Assembly: GCA_022712775.1 (NCBI GenBank)
Contig: JAFLJZ010000065.1
Span: 1 to 10,990, forward strand
DNA from: Sulfurimonas sp.
GTDB lineage: Bacteria; Campylobacterota; Campylobacteria; Campylobacterales; Sulfurimonadaceae
Reading direction: 5' to 3'
DNA: 10,990 nucleotides
Both the position numbers and the translations under genes were made by a program. Positions within the stretch are counted from its first letter, which is position 1. Each line of letters begins with the position of its first letter. Positions 4,545 through 10,990 of this stretch are shown piece by piece. Under the pieces are notes generated by a model, which worked only from the letters and a program-made list of their open reading frames with translations, did not search any database and was not told where the DNA came from.

Positions 4545-5768
4545 TTGATAAAACTTCTTCTAACTTCTGCCCTCCTCCAAAGTATTCTTTTCGCATCATT
4601 TTCAGGTGTGATTACTGATAAAAAAACACTTTTACCAATAAAAGGTGCGATGATAAGTGATTCTATTACTACTGTAAAAAGTGATGAAAACGGTACATTT
4701 ACATTAAAAACAGATGAAAATACAGCTCATATTAAATCATATGGATACAGAGCTTTAAAGCTAAATAAAGATTCCAATAAAAGTGTATTTACTCTGGAGC
4801 CAATAACCGTTAAAGCCCTATACCTAACCTTTTGGGCTGCCAGTGGAAACAATGGAACAACGAGAAAAATTCTTAAAATTATAAAAGAAAAAGAAGTAAA
4901 TGCTCTTGTTATAGATGTAAAAAATGAATATGGCTCAACCATGTATAAAACTTCATTTAAACAAGCAAATAGCTACGGCGCACATAATGATAGAACAAAC
5001 AGAAATATTCAAAAATTCATGAAGCTTATGAAAGAAAAAAATATTTATACAATAGCGAGAATCGTAACATTTAAAGATGAGTTACAGGCAATAAATAACC
5101 CAGACTATGCAATTAAAAAAGCAAATGGTGAAATTTGGAGAAACCATGACAATATGGCTTGGGTAGATCCATTTGACACAAGAAGTCATGACTATGCAAT
5201 CTCTATGGCAGAAGAAGCTGCCAAGGTTGGTTTTGATGAGATTAACTTTGACTATATTCGTTTTCCTGCGAAAAAAGGCTTACAGTTTTCTCAAGTCAGC
5301 ACACAAGAAAGTCGTGTTAAAGCCATAAATACATTTTTAGATTCTGCTCAAAAAAGATTAAAGAAATATGGTGTATATATTTCAGTTGATACATATGGGA
5401 ATATTTTATGGACAAAAAAAGGTGATAACAATATAGGTCAAACTGTTAAAAGTCTTGCAGAGCATGCTGATTATCTAGCTCCTATGCTTTATCCTTCAGG
5501 GTTTGCTAGAGGGTCTTTTGGAAAGAAAAATCCATCTAGTTATCCTTTTATAGTAATTTATAGAAGTATTAAACATGTTGATAAAATTATAGAACCAGCA
5601 AGAGTGCGACCATGGTTACAGTACTTTAAAGATTATGCGCATACAAAAATGCCATATAAAAAACATGAAATAACAGAGCAAATCAGAGCCTCAGAAAAAA
5701 TGAATACGAATGGATGGATGATGTGGTCGCCCTCAAGCAGGTACCATTACAACTACTTTAAAAAGTAG
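4545..5768 (+). CDS. Exported putative glycoside hydrolase, DUF4015 (PF13200-type), with N-terminal carboxypeptidase-regulatory-like domain
   Basis: A 407-residue exported protein. Signal peptide MIKLLLTSALLQSILFA (1-17); a small beta domain of the carboxypeptidase-regulatory type (19-87: GVITDKKTLLPIKGAMIS, SDENGTFTLKT); then a TIM-barrel-like DUF4015 domain (about 92-400). Visible family motifs are LVIDVKNEYG (121-130), FDEINFDYIRFP (230-241), VDTYG (281-285), LAPMLYPSGF (311-320) and GWMMWSPSS (390-398). Asp124, Glu232/Asp236 and Asp282 are candidate acidic catalytic residues by analogy with alpha-amylase-like barrels; the substrate of the family is not established to my knowledge. It starts with TTG, supported by GGGA six bases upstream and by the signal peptide beginning there; the nearby ATG is followed at once by a stop. 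Its end overlaps the convergent peptidase gene by 11 bases. Confidence 0.83.
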   Translation: MIKLLLTSALLQSILFASFSGVITDKKTLLPIKGAMISDSITTVKSDENGTFTLKTDENTAHIKSYGYRALKLNKDSNKSVFTLEPITVKALYLTFWAASGNNGTTRKILKIIKEKEVNALVIDVKNEYGSTMYKTSFKQANSYGAHNDRTNRNIQKFMKLMKEKNIYTIARIVTFKDELQAINNPDYAIKKANGEIWRNHDNMAWVDPFDTRSHDYAISMAEEAAKVGFDEINFDYIRFPAKKGLQFSQVSTQESRVKAINTFLDSAQKRLKKYGVYISVDTYGNILWTKKGDNNIGQTVKSLAEHADYLAPMLYPSGFARGSFGKKNPSSYPFIVIYRSIKHVDKIIEPARVRPWLQYFKDYAHTKMPYKKHEITEQIRASEKMNTNGWMMWSPSSRYHYNYFKK

Positions 5769-6426
5769 CAATTTTTATTTTTTTAAGTGCTTGTCTTTGC
5801 GCTTTAGAATTTGGTAGGTGTGATTCTACAAAAGCATGAAATGCTTTTGAATGATTCATATGCTTTAGATGTGCCAATTCATGCACTACCACATAGTCTA
5901 TAAGCTCTTTATCGACTTTAATAAGCTCCGTATTAAATGTTAAAACTTTAACAGAATTACAACTTCCCCATCTACTTTTCATTTTTCTGTATTTTATCTC
6001 TTTGTACTCAAGACTCATAAGCTCTGAATAGTACTGCACTCTTGGAGTTATGTATTCATTTGAATACTCTTTATAAAAAGAGTTATAACAAGTAATTACC
6101 TTTTTTTGCGTATAATTTTTTAATTTTTGAAGTTTTTTCCTAAGGTTTTGTGCCTCTGCTACATCAATAGAATATACCTCTCCAAATAAAAGTACTTCAT
6201 CTTCAATTTTTATAGAAATAGGCTGATTTTCTCGAATTTGACTTAGCTTTTTTCGTATCCATATTTTGCGTGATTCCAAAAGATTATGAAGAAATATTTG
6301 CGAAACCTTTGGTGTTTTAACAAAAATTTCTAATTCTGGCGTGATGCTTATATAGCTATGTTTCAGACTTTTTTTTACTATATGATTAATACGTAAATCA
6401 TCATATAAAAAACTATTTGTAGTCAA
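5758..6426 (-). CDS. YgjP-like zinc metallopeptidase (DUF45, SprT/M48-related)
   Basis: A 222-residue cytosolic protein of the YgjP/DUF45 family. The hallmark block is complete: SRWGSCNSVKVLTFNTELI (151-169), DYVVVHELAHLKHMNHSKAF (177-196). HELAH (182-186) supplies two zinc ligands and the catalytic Glu183; His192 is the probable third ligand. Substrates are unknown for the family. The start is TTG at 6426 (GGA five bases upstream); no in-frame ATG lies near, and this places the first 14 bases inside the end of queC, implying translational coupling. Pairing with queC looks like operon convenience rather than shared function. The 3' end overlaps the convergent DUF4015 gene by 11 bases. Confidence 0.85.
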   Translation of the reverse strand: MTTNSFLYDDLRINHIVKKSLKHSYISITPELEIFVKTPKVSQIFLHNLLESRKIWIRKKLSQIRENQPISIKIEDEVLLFGEVYSIDVAEAQNLRKKLQKLKNYTQKKVITCYNSFYKEYSNEYITPRVQYYSELMSLEYKEIKYRKMKSRWGSCNSVKVLTFNTELIKVDKELIDYVVVHELAHLKHMNHSKAFHAFVESHLPNSKAQRQALKKIKIATF

Positions 6427-7090
6427 TGGGATCCATTATTTCAGCGAGTTTAAAGCCATTAAGTCTAAGTCTGCAACTATCACAAACTCCACATGCCTTG
6501 TCTTCATTTTTATAACAACTCCATGTTAATTCAAGTGGAACATTTAAGTCAACTGCTTTTTGGACTATTTGAGATTTTTTCAAACTTACGAGAGGCATAT
6601 GAATCGTTATATTTGTTGTGTCTTTTGTACCGAGATTGATACTCTCTTGCATACTTTTTATATATGCCCCTCTACAATCAGGATATCCACTACTGTCTTC
6701 TTCTACAACACCAATACTAATAGCTTCTGCGCCCTCTTTTTCGGCAATGGCTGCAGACATACTTAAAAAAATACCATTACGAAAAGGTACGTAAGTAATA
6801 GGCACGCCCTCTTCTATACCTGTTGTTGGAACTTCTAAGCTTTTGTCAGTTAATGCTGAAGCACCAAGTTGCTTGAAAAAGTCTAAGTCAAGGACATACT
6901 TTTCTTTTACTTTTAAAGTTTCACAAACTTTATGAAAACATTCAAGTTCTTTAGTTTGTGTTCTTTGATTGTAGTTAAAATGCACAGCAATTATTTCGTA
7001 ACCATCATTTTTCATCATGTAAGCACTCAAAGTAGAGTCCATTCCACCACTCATAACACATATAGCTTTTTTTATATTTTGTTTATTCAT
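6413..7090 (-). CDS. queC: 7-cyano-7-deazaguanine synthase
   Basis: Converts 7-carboxy-7-deazaguanine, ATP and ammonia to preQ0, the precursor of the tRNA base queuosine. At 225 residues it has full length. The PP-loop ATP site SGGMDST is at 14-20; the zinc site is formed by Cys192, Cys200, Cys203 and Cys206 (SC...CGVCDSC). VPFRNGIFLS (101-110) and the SGYPDCR block (134-140) are typical of QueC. No other queuosine gene is beside it. No Shine-Dalgarno sequence precedes the ATG; an extended -10 (TGTTAAAAT) ends six bases before it, suggesting a leaderless message. No preQ1 riboswitch fits in the short upstream gap. Confidence 0.95.
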   Translation of the reverse strand: MNKQNIKKAICVMSGGMDSTLSAYMMKNDGYEIIAVHFNYNQRTQTKELECFHKVCETLKVKEKYVLDLDFFKQLGASALTDKSLEVPTTGIEEGVPITYVPFRNGIFLSMSAAIAEKEGAEAISIGVVEEDSSGYPDCRGAYIKSMQESINLGTKDTTNITIHMPLVSLKKSQIVQKAVDLNVPLELTWSCYKNEDKACGVCDSCRLRLNGFKLAEIMDPIDYK

Positions 7091-7096
7091 AAAAGA

Positions 7097-7102
7097 ATTT
7101 TA
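7097..7102 (-). promoter_or_regulatory. Putative extended -10 box of queC, positioned for a leaderless mRNA
   Basis: TAAAAT on the minus strand preceded by TGT (extended -10 form TGnTAAAAT), ending six bases before the queC ATG, with no ribosome site in between. Transcription would start at or next to the start codon. Confidence 0.45.
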
Positions 7103-7148
7103 ACATAACTAATAAAATACTCTAATCTTTTTTAAAAGTTAGTCGATG

Positions 7149-7154
7149 TATACT
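7149..7154 (+). promoter_or_regulatory. Possible -10 box of the YjfB-like gene
   Basis: TATACT 23 bases before the ATG at 7178; the predicted leader of about 17 bases carries AAAAGGA. An overlapping CGATGT resembles a sigma-28 -10 element but lacks a matching -35. Confidence 0.35.
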
Positions 7155-7177
7155 AGTAGTAAATAAAAGGATAAATT

Positions 7178-7357
7178 ATGGATGTATCATCTTCAACGAG
7201 TACTGAGCCAGGTTCTGTTCAGGTAGAAGCCTTGAAAAAGTCGCTTGAAGTGACTGAGCGAGATACTTTAAAAGTACTCCAAAGCGCTACAGAACAGTCT
7301 AAACAAGTAACAGCACAAAAAACAGGGATAGGTACGCATTTAAATATTGCGGGATAA
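7178..7357 (+). CDS. Small YjfB-like putative motility protein
   Basis: A 59-residue ORF with a strong ribosome site (AAAAGGA, seven-base spacer before ATG). The sequence has the pattern of the YjfB family (PF14070, 'putative motility protein'): a Ser/Thr-rich N-terminus (DVSSSTSTE), a central amphipathic helix VEALKKSLEVTERDTLKVLQSA (shown in part: LKKSLEVTERDTLKVL, 19-34), and a C-terminal GIGTHLNIAG (50-59) resembling the family's closing Gly-x-x-x-(D/N)-I-x-(A/G). The family name comes from genome context in flagellated bacteria; no biochemical role is known to me. It is divergent from queC by 87 bases and lies 45 bases before ybeY. Clearly a real small gene by ribosome site, promoter and pattern; family assignment is probable rather than certain. 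Confidence 0.68.
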   Translation: MDVSSSTSTEPGSVQVEALKKSLEVTERDTLKVLQSATEQSKQVTAQKTGIGTHLNIAG

Positions 7358-7362
7358 ATCCC
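7351..7362 (+). terminator. Weak hairpin at the end of the YjfB-like gene
   Basis: GGGATAAATCCC forms a 4-5 bp stem that includes the stop codon and is followed by a pyrimidine-rich tract (TCTTTCCTTTCT). It might attenuate read-through into ybeY, but the stem is short. Confidence 0.25.
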
Positions 7363-7389
7363 TCTTTCCTTTCTATAAGTCTTGTTCGA

Positions 7390-7395
7390 TATAAT
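7390..7395 (+). promoter_or_regulatory. Putative -10 box of ybeY, positioned for a leaderless mRNA
   Basis: A perfect TATAAT ends seven bases before the ATG at 7403; no ribosome site lies between. A poorer TATAAG at 7374-7379 would give an 18-base leader, also without a ribosome site. Confidence 0.45.
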
Positions 7396-7402
7396 CTTAT
7401 TT

Positions 7403-7816
7403 ATGATTGAACTTGATAATAGAACCTCACTCAAGCTGGATGAACAGCTTCTTCAAAACATTAGTAAAACACTCACAAAAAAAGAAATTGAACTTATAAT
7501 TACAACAGAATTTGAAATGCGTCAAATCAATAAAGAGTATAGGGACATTGATAAATCAACAGATGTATTAAGTTTTCCTTATGATGAAATGCCCATTTTA
7601 GGTAGTATTGTAATCTCTTGCGAGCATGTAATAGCAAAAGCAGACGAACTTGGACATTCACAAAATGAAGAACTCACTTTACTTTTTATTCATGGACTCC
7701 TTCATTTACTTGGATATGATCATGAAATTGATAATGGTGAGATGAGAGAAGAAGAGGTAAAGATTATTGAGAAGTTTTTTTTGCCAAAAAGTTTAATAGT
7801 TAGAACACAAAACTAA
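7403..7816 (+). CDS. ybeY: Endoribonuclease YbeY (16S rRNA 3'-end maturation, ribosome quality control)
   Basis: Single-strand-specific metal-dependent endoribonuclease that takes part in maturing the 3' end of 16S rRNA and in removing defective 70S ribosomes. At 137 residues it is slightly shorter than E. coli YbeY (155). The invariant H-x3-H-x5-H zinc site is His97, His101, His107 in HGLLHLLGYDH; the upstream NKEYRDIDKSTDVLSFPYDE block (43-62) contains the conserved Arg47 and TDVLSFP. I chose ATG 7403 (MIELDNRTS); an in-frame TTG at 7382 lies upstream of the best -10 box and would add seven residues not typical of the family. It is followed after eight bases by an exchanger gene, apparently in one operon. 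Confidence 0.93.
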   Translation: MIELDNRTSLKLDEQLLQNISKTLTKKEIELIITTEFEMRQINKEYRDIDKSTDVLSFPYDEMPILGSIVISCEHVIAKADELGHSQNEELTLLFIHGLLHLLGYDHEIDNGEMREEEVKIIEKFFLPKSLIVRTQN

Positions 7817-7824
7817 GGATAAAT

Positions 7825-8754
7825 ATGGATTTTATAATTTTTATTGCTGCGATGTCGGCTCTCATTTATGGGGCTGATTTTATAATCAAAGAATCAGAGA
7901 GAATAGCGCTGCATTTTAAAATATCACACTTTGTGATTGGTGCGACACTTATAGCCTTTGGTACTTCTTTGCCAGAAATGGCCGCTTCAATGATGGCTTC
8001 TTCTCAAGGAAAAAGTGATATGGCTGTAGCCAATGTTGTAGGTAGTGTTATTTTTAACATCACAATGGTTTTAGGGATTGTTTTTATGATAGCTAAAACT
8101 ATGCACCCTAAAAGAAACTTATTCGCACAAGACAGCGCATGGGTTGTAGTACCCTTGCTCATGTTTTTTGTCATGATTCAAGATGGTGTTATTGGTCGCG
8201 TTGATGGTTTACTGTACTTACTACTTATGGTTTCTTTTCTTGTATATCTATTTAGCGATGCTAAAGATGATTTAGCGGGGGAAGTTGATGGGGATCTCTC
8301 ATCTGAAAAATTTAAATGGGGTAAAACTATCATTTTATTAACTATAGGTTTTGCTCTTACTATTGGTGGTGCAAATTTTGTCATTGAGAGTGGTACAAGT
8401 ATTGCGAGAGACTTTGGTATTAGTGAGTGGATTATTGGAATTTTTCTTATTTCACTTGGAACATCTCTACCAGAACTTGTTGTTTCTCTTGTAGCTGTCA
8501 AAAAAGGAAATGCAGAGATGAGTATAGGAAATATTATTGGCTCAAATGTAGCGAATTTTTCTATGGTTTTAGGTGCTGCCTCGCTGATAAATCCATTAAC
8601 TGTAGATTTGGTAGCAACAAAGTTTGATATGCTTATAATGGTAGCTGCTTCATTAACGCTACTCTTTATACTTGCAAATAAACTTTACAATAAGGCTGGT
8701 GGAATTTTTCTTCTAATAATATTGGCTTTATTTGTTCAAAACTCACTGGCTTAG
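7825..8754 (+). CDS. Sodium/calcium exchanger family (CaCA) antiporter, YrbG-like
   Basis: Inner-membrane cation antiporter with about ten membrane segments. Two inverted alpha repeats are plain: GATLIAFGTSLPEM (39-52) with VANVVGSVIFN (68-78), and GIFLISLGTSLPEL (205-218) with IGNIIGSNVAN (234-244). The acidic residues Glu51 and Glu217 in GTSLPE are the ion-coordinating positions of the family. In the first repeat the usual GSN is GSV (Val75), a change that could alter ion selectivity. A cytosolic acidic loop (145-161) joins the two halves, as in YrbG and archaeal exchangers. Length 309 is normal. ATG is preceded by AAGGAT. It lies eight bases behind ybeY, suggesting co-transcription. Exact ions (calcium or another cation against sodium or protons) are not determinable here. 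Confidence 0.9.
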   Translation: MDFIIFIAAMSALIYGADFIIKESERIALHFKISHFVIGATLIAFGTSLPEMAASMMASSQGKSDMAVANVVGSVIFNITMVLGIVFMIAKTMHPKRNLFAQDSAWVVVPLLMFFVMIQDGVIGRVDGLLYLLLMVSFLVYLFSDAKDDLAGEVDGDLSSEKFKWGKTIILLTIGFALTIGGANFVIESGTSIARDFGISEWIIGIFLISLGTSLPELVVSLVAVKKGNAEMSIGNIIGSNVANFSMVLGAASLINPLTVDLVATKFDMLIMVAASLTLLFILANKLYNKAGGIFLLIILALFVQNSLA

Positions 8755-8804
8755 TTTCTTTAGAAAACGCAGTTGCTTAAAACAGCTTAATTAACAAATA
8801 AATT

Positions 8805-8841
8805 TATAGATAAATCTTACTTTAAATGCGATTTATCTATA
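8805..8841 (-). terminator. 12-bp inverted repeat at the 3' end of mrdA
   Basis: TATAGATAAATC (8805-8816) and GATTTATCTATA (8830-8841) are perfect inverted copies around a 13-base loop. The stem includes the last mrdA codons and the bases just past the stop. It is AT-rich and followed leftward only by AAATTTATTTG, so it is a weak intrinsic terminator at best; it may instead stabilise the 3' end. It also lies where the convergent exchanger transcript would arrive. Confidence 0.4.
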
Positions 8842-10613
8842 TAATCTAGCTCCACTAACTTGTTATAAATACTTGATACTATCTTTCCTGCCGCTGCTCC
8901 ACCATGACCACCGTGCTCAACTAGAACCATTACAACATATTTTGGATTTTTATACGGACCGTAGGATGTAAACCAAGCATGAGAACGATTATAATAAGTT
9001 ATCTCGTGTTCTAGCCTTCTTTTTTTAATATTCTGCTTGATGGCAACTACCTGAGCCGTTCCCGTTTTACCTGCAATAATAATGTTCGAACTTAAGTAAT
9101 GCGTAGCTGTACCTTGCGGATAATTACAAACCTCATACATCGCTCTTTGAATTAAAGGTAGCTTTGCTTTCTCTTTTTCATTAAGGACATCTTGAATCAC
9201 ATCCTTATATTCAATATCACCTATAAACTTTGCAAAGTGAGGAACAGGAAGTTTCCCTGTAGCCATAAGTGCTGTATGTTGTGCGATTTGAAGAGGAGTT
9301 ACAAGAAAGTCGCCTTGTCCTATCGAAGTATTGGCTGTTTCACCGAGGCTCCATCTTTTATTATATTTTTTCATTTTCCATTCACGAGAAGGAACAACAC
9401 CAATAAACTCATTTGGCAAATCAACACCTGTCTTTTTCCCTAAACCGTATCTTTTTAAGCCATCACTCATTTTTCGATTACCAACAACCATGCTTCCCTT
9501 GTAAAAGAAATCATCACAACTTTCTCGAATAGCCTTTGTAATACTTGTATGTTTATGCCCTTTCTTTTTCCAACATCTAAAAATTCTTCCACCTAAAGGA
9601 AGGTGCGACTTACAAACAACGGAAAAATTTTCGCTTAACTCTGTTGTGATATAAATAAGACCTAGTCCTGTCTTTATAGAAGATCCTGGAGGGTAAAGCC
9701 CATGTATAAGCTTATTTGTAAATGGGTGTTCGATGCTTTGGGCAAGTTTATTATAAACAGCGTGTGACATGCCAGAAACAAATAAGTTTAAATCATAATC
9801 AGGATAACTACTGGCTGAAAGGATGGAACCATTTACATCCATTACAATAACAGCACCAGCTTTATGCTCAAAAAATGTTGCTATATATTGTTGTAATTCA
9901 ATGTCTAAACTTAAGGTCAATTTTCTGTGTTCTTTTGCTGCCTGATGAGATATCTCTTGGATTTCCTGATTCTTTGCATCTATTTTAATTTCTCTATAGC
10001 CTGCTTCGCCTTGTAAAAATGTATTGTATTGCTTTTCTATACCAGTTTTTCCTGTATAACCTATAAGCTCTAGGAGTGGATCACTTTGCACATCTTTCTT
10101 ATTTGCTCTAGATACATATCCAATAACATGTGCTCCAATATCTTTATAGGGATAAAAACGTTTTGGAGCAGATACAATATGAAGGTTCTCTCGTAAGTTA
10201 AGTTTTGCATAAACTGAGATTATATCTTCATAAGATATAAAGTGCACGATATCAATATAGTTATGGTTGTAATAAGAATCTTTTTTCTTATATGCCTTAA
10301 TAATTTTTTCTTTATTTAGGTTTGGTAAAAGTTTTAGAAGGTTATCAACCTCCTCATTAAAGATATGTATATTTCTTTTATATAATAAATGTGGCTTGAG
10401 TTGAATTTTAAAACCAAGCTTATTAATAGCAATAGGTCTTTTTTTAATATCAAGAATTTCTCCTCGAACAGGTGCTATCTTTTCTTTTTTAATCGTATTG
10501 TTAATTGAAAGTCTTTCATAATGCGTATTTGATTCAACAGCTAGAAAAAAAACTCTAACTATTAAAGCTAACCATATAGAAATAAAAATAAATAAAATAA
10601 ATTTTATTTTCAT
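8817..10613 (-). CDS. mrdA: Penicillin-binding protein 2, elongation-specific peptidoglycan transpeptidase
   Basis: Class B PBP that cross-links peptidoglycan during cell elongation together with RodA/MreB. The 598 residues comprise one N-terminal membrane anchor (about 4-25), the pedestal/dimerisation domain beginning APVRGEILD (47-55) and containing IGYTGKTGIEKQYN (184-197), and the transpeptidase domain (about 240-590). Catalytic motifs are present: SxxK as Ser311-Ser-Ile-Lys314 in YPPGSSIKTG, SxD as SCD at 365-367 in ESCDDFFYKG, and KTG at 516-518 in AGKTGTAQV. The ESCDDFFY and GLGKKTGVDLP (390-400) stretches favour PBP2 over the division-specific PBP3. The ATG overlaps the stop of the upstream membrane protein gene as ATGA, so the two are coupled. 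Confidence 0.95.
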   Translation of the reverse strand: MKIKFILFIFISIWLALIVRVFFLAVESNTHYERLSINNTIKKEKIAPVRGEILDIKKRPIAINKLGFKIQLKPHLLYKRNIHIFNEEVDNLLKLLPNLNKEKIIKAYKKKDSYYNHNYIDIVHFISYEDIISVYAKLNLRENLHIVSAPKRFYPYKDIGAHVIGYVSRANKKDVQSDPLLELIGYTGKTGIEKQYNTFLQGEAGYREIKIDAKNQEIQEISHQAAKEHRKLTLSLDIELQQYIATFFEHKAGAVIVMDVNGSILSASSYPDYDLNLFVSGMSHAVYNKLAQSIEHPFTNKLIHGLYPPGSSIKTGLGLIYITTELSENFSVVCKSHLPLGGRIFRCWKKKGHKHTSITKAIRESCDDFFYKGSMVVGNRKMSDGLKRYGLGKKTGVDLPNEFIGVVPSREWKMKKYNKRWSLGETANTSIGQGDFLVTPLQIAQHTALMATGKLPVPHFAKFIGDIEYKDVIQDVLNEKEKAKLPLIQRAMYEVCNYPQGTATHYLSSNIIIAGKTGTAQVVAIKQNIKKRRLEHEITYYNRSHAWFTSYGPYKNPKYVVMVLVEHGGHGGAAAGKIVSSIYNKLVELDYIDKSHLK

Positions 10614-10990
10614 AATAGACTCACAATAAAGAATTCAATTACTATATAGAAAACTATATAGTAGCTAATCTCAGGCATAGTGGTTAGAAATATTTTTGCT
10701 AAAAGTGCGTTAAATACATAAAAGCCTATATAGGCTAGCAAAATATACATCATTTTTACACAAGAAGTACAGTTTGTCCCTTGTATTACCTTAGGAACAA
10801 TAAACTTATAGGTAAGTAATAAATAAATGATAGAACTAAATAATATATAACCTTTATCTGCCTCAAAAAATATTAAACACAGAGCAATAAATAATACAGA
10901 TAGAGTATCATCTCTATTTAAAGCATTAATAAGTAAAACAAACAGCACTCCAAATAAGGGAGGAAGAAAGAGATAAATACTGCTTAAACT
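10610..10990 (-). CDS. Integral membrane protein preceding mrdA, MreD-like by position (5' end outside window)
   Basis: The frame is open to the window edge, so the start lies outside; a GTG at 10948 is an internal codon, since hydrophobic in-frame sequence (YLFLPPLFGVLFVLL) continues through it. The 126 visible residues form about four membrane segments, with the conserved-looking stretch CLIFFEADKGYILFSS and a short loop carrying two cysteines (NCTSCVK). Family not recognised from sequence. MreD, a small membrane partner of MreC and PBP2, is often encoded beside mrdA, and this gene is translationally coupled to mrdA (ATGA), so an MreD-equivalent role is a reasonable but unproven inference. 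Confidence 0.6.
   Translation of the reverse strand, partial: SLSSIYLFLPPLFGVLFVLLINALNRDDTLSVLFIALCLIFFEADKGYILFSSIIYLLLTYKFIVPKVIQGTNCTSCVKMMYILLAYIGFYVFNALLAKIFLTTMPEISYYIVFYIVIEFFIVSLL

Noticed and set aside
7125..7149. Sigma-28 (flagellar) promoter for the YjfB-like gene.
   Set aside because: CGATGT at 7144-7149 resembles the -10, but the position for the -35 holds only ATCTTTTT, not TAAA-type sequence.
8178..8501. Leftward 107-codon open frame inside the exchanger gene.
   Set aside because: It is antisense to a conserved membrane protein with both alpha repeats; composition is that of a shadow frame.

Overview
The window looks like a chromosomal stretch from a low-GC, Gram-negative bacterium of the Campylobacterota (epsilonproteobacteria), most likely a free-living Sulfurimonas- or Sulfurovum-like organism. 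This rests on the AT-rich sequence, TATAAT-type promoters with little visible -35, tight ATGA/TAATG gene overlaps, and the protein families present (QueC, YgjP-type protease, YbeY, PBP2 behind a small membrane protein, DUF4015, TakP-like binding protein). The genus is an inference; no rRNA or tRNA is present.

Layout. (1) Positions 1-969, leftward: the two subunits of coenzyme-B12-dependent glutamate mutase, glmS then glmE (cut by the window edge), joined by a TAATG overlap and without glmL between them. (2) 1047-2185, leftward: a small accessory island holding a membrane-anchored hypothetical gene broken by a one-base frameshift and a BrnT toxin / ribbon-helix-helix antitoxin pair. (3) 2186-2481: a gene-free stretch crowded with short hairpins that resembles a repetitive intergenic element or structured RNA. 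(4) 2482-3233: an rraA-family gene meeting, tail to tail, a small secreted protein gene. (5) 3366-5768, rightward: a Tat-exported lipoprotein of the TakP/DctP type with no TRAP membrane subunits beside it, then an exported DUF4015 putative glycoside hydrolase. (6) 5758-7090, leftward: queC and a YgjP-like zinc metallopeptidase, overlapping each other. (7) 7178-8754, rightward: a 59-residue YjfB-like putative motility protein, then ybeY and a sodium/calcium exchanger-like antiporter. (8) 8817-10990, leftward: an integral membrane protein (cut by the window edge; positioned like MreD) overlapping mrdA (PBP2), a cell-elongation pair.

Most genes are housekeeping or single-function. The parts that stand out are: glutamate mutase with its substrate-binding residues intact in a lineage where it is not a familiar pathway; the nested-hairpin element at 2283-2455; an RraA homologue with aldolase-like motif residues; and three genes (brnT, queC, ybeY) whose best -10 box lies only 6-7 bases before the start codon with no Shine-Dalgarno sequence, which predicts leaderless mRNAs. 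I found no CRISPR array, insertion sequence, prophage gene or tRNA.
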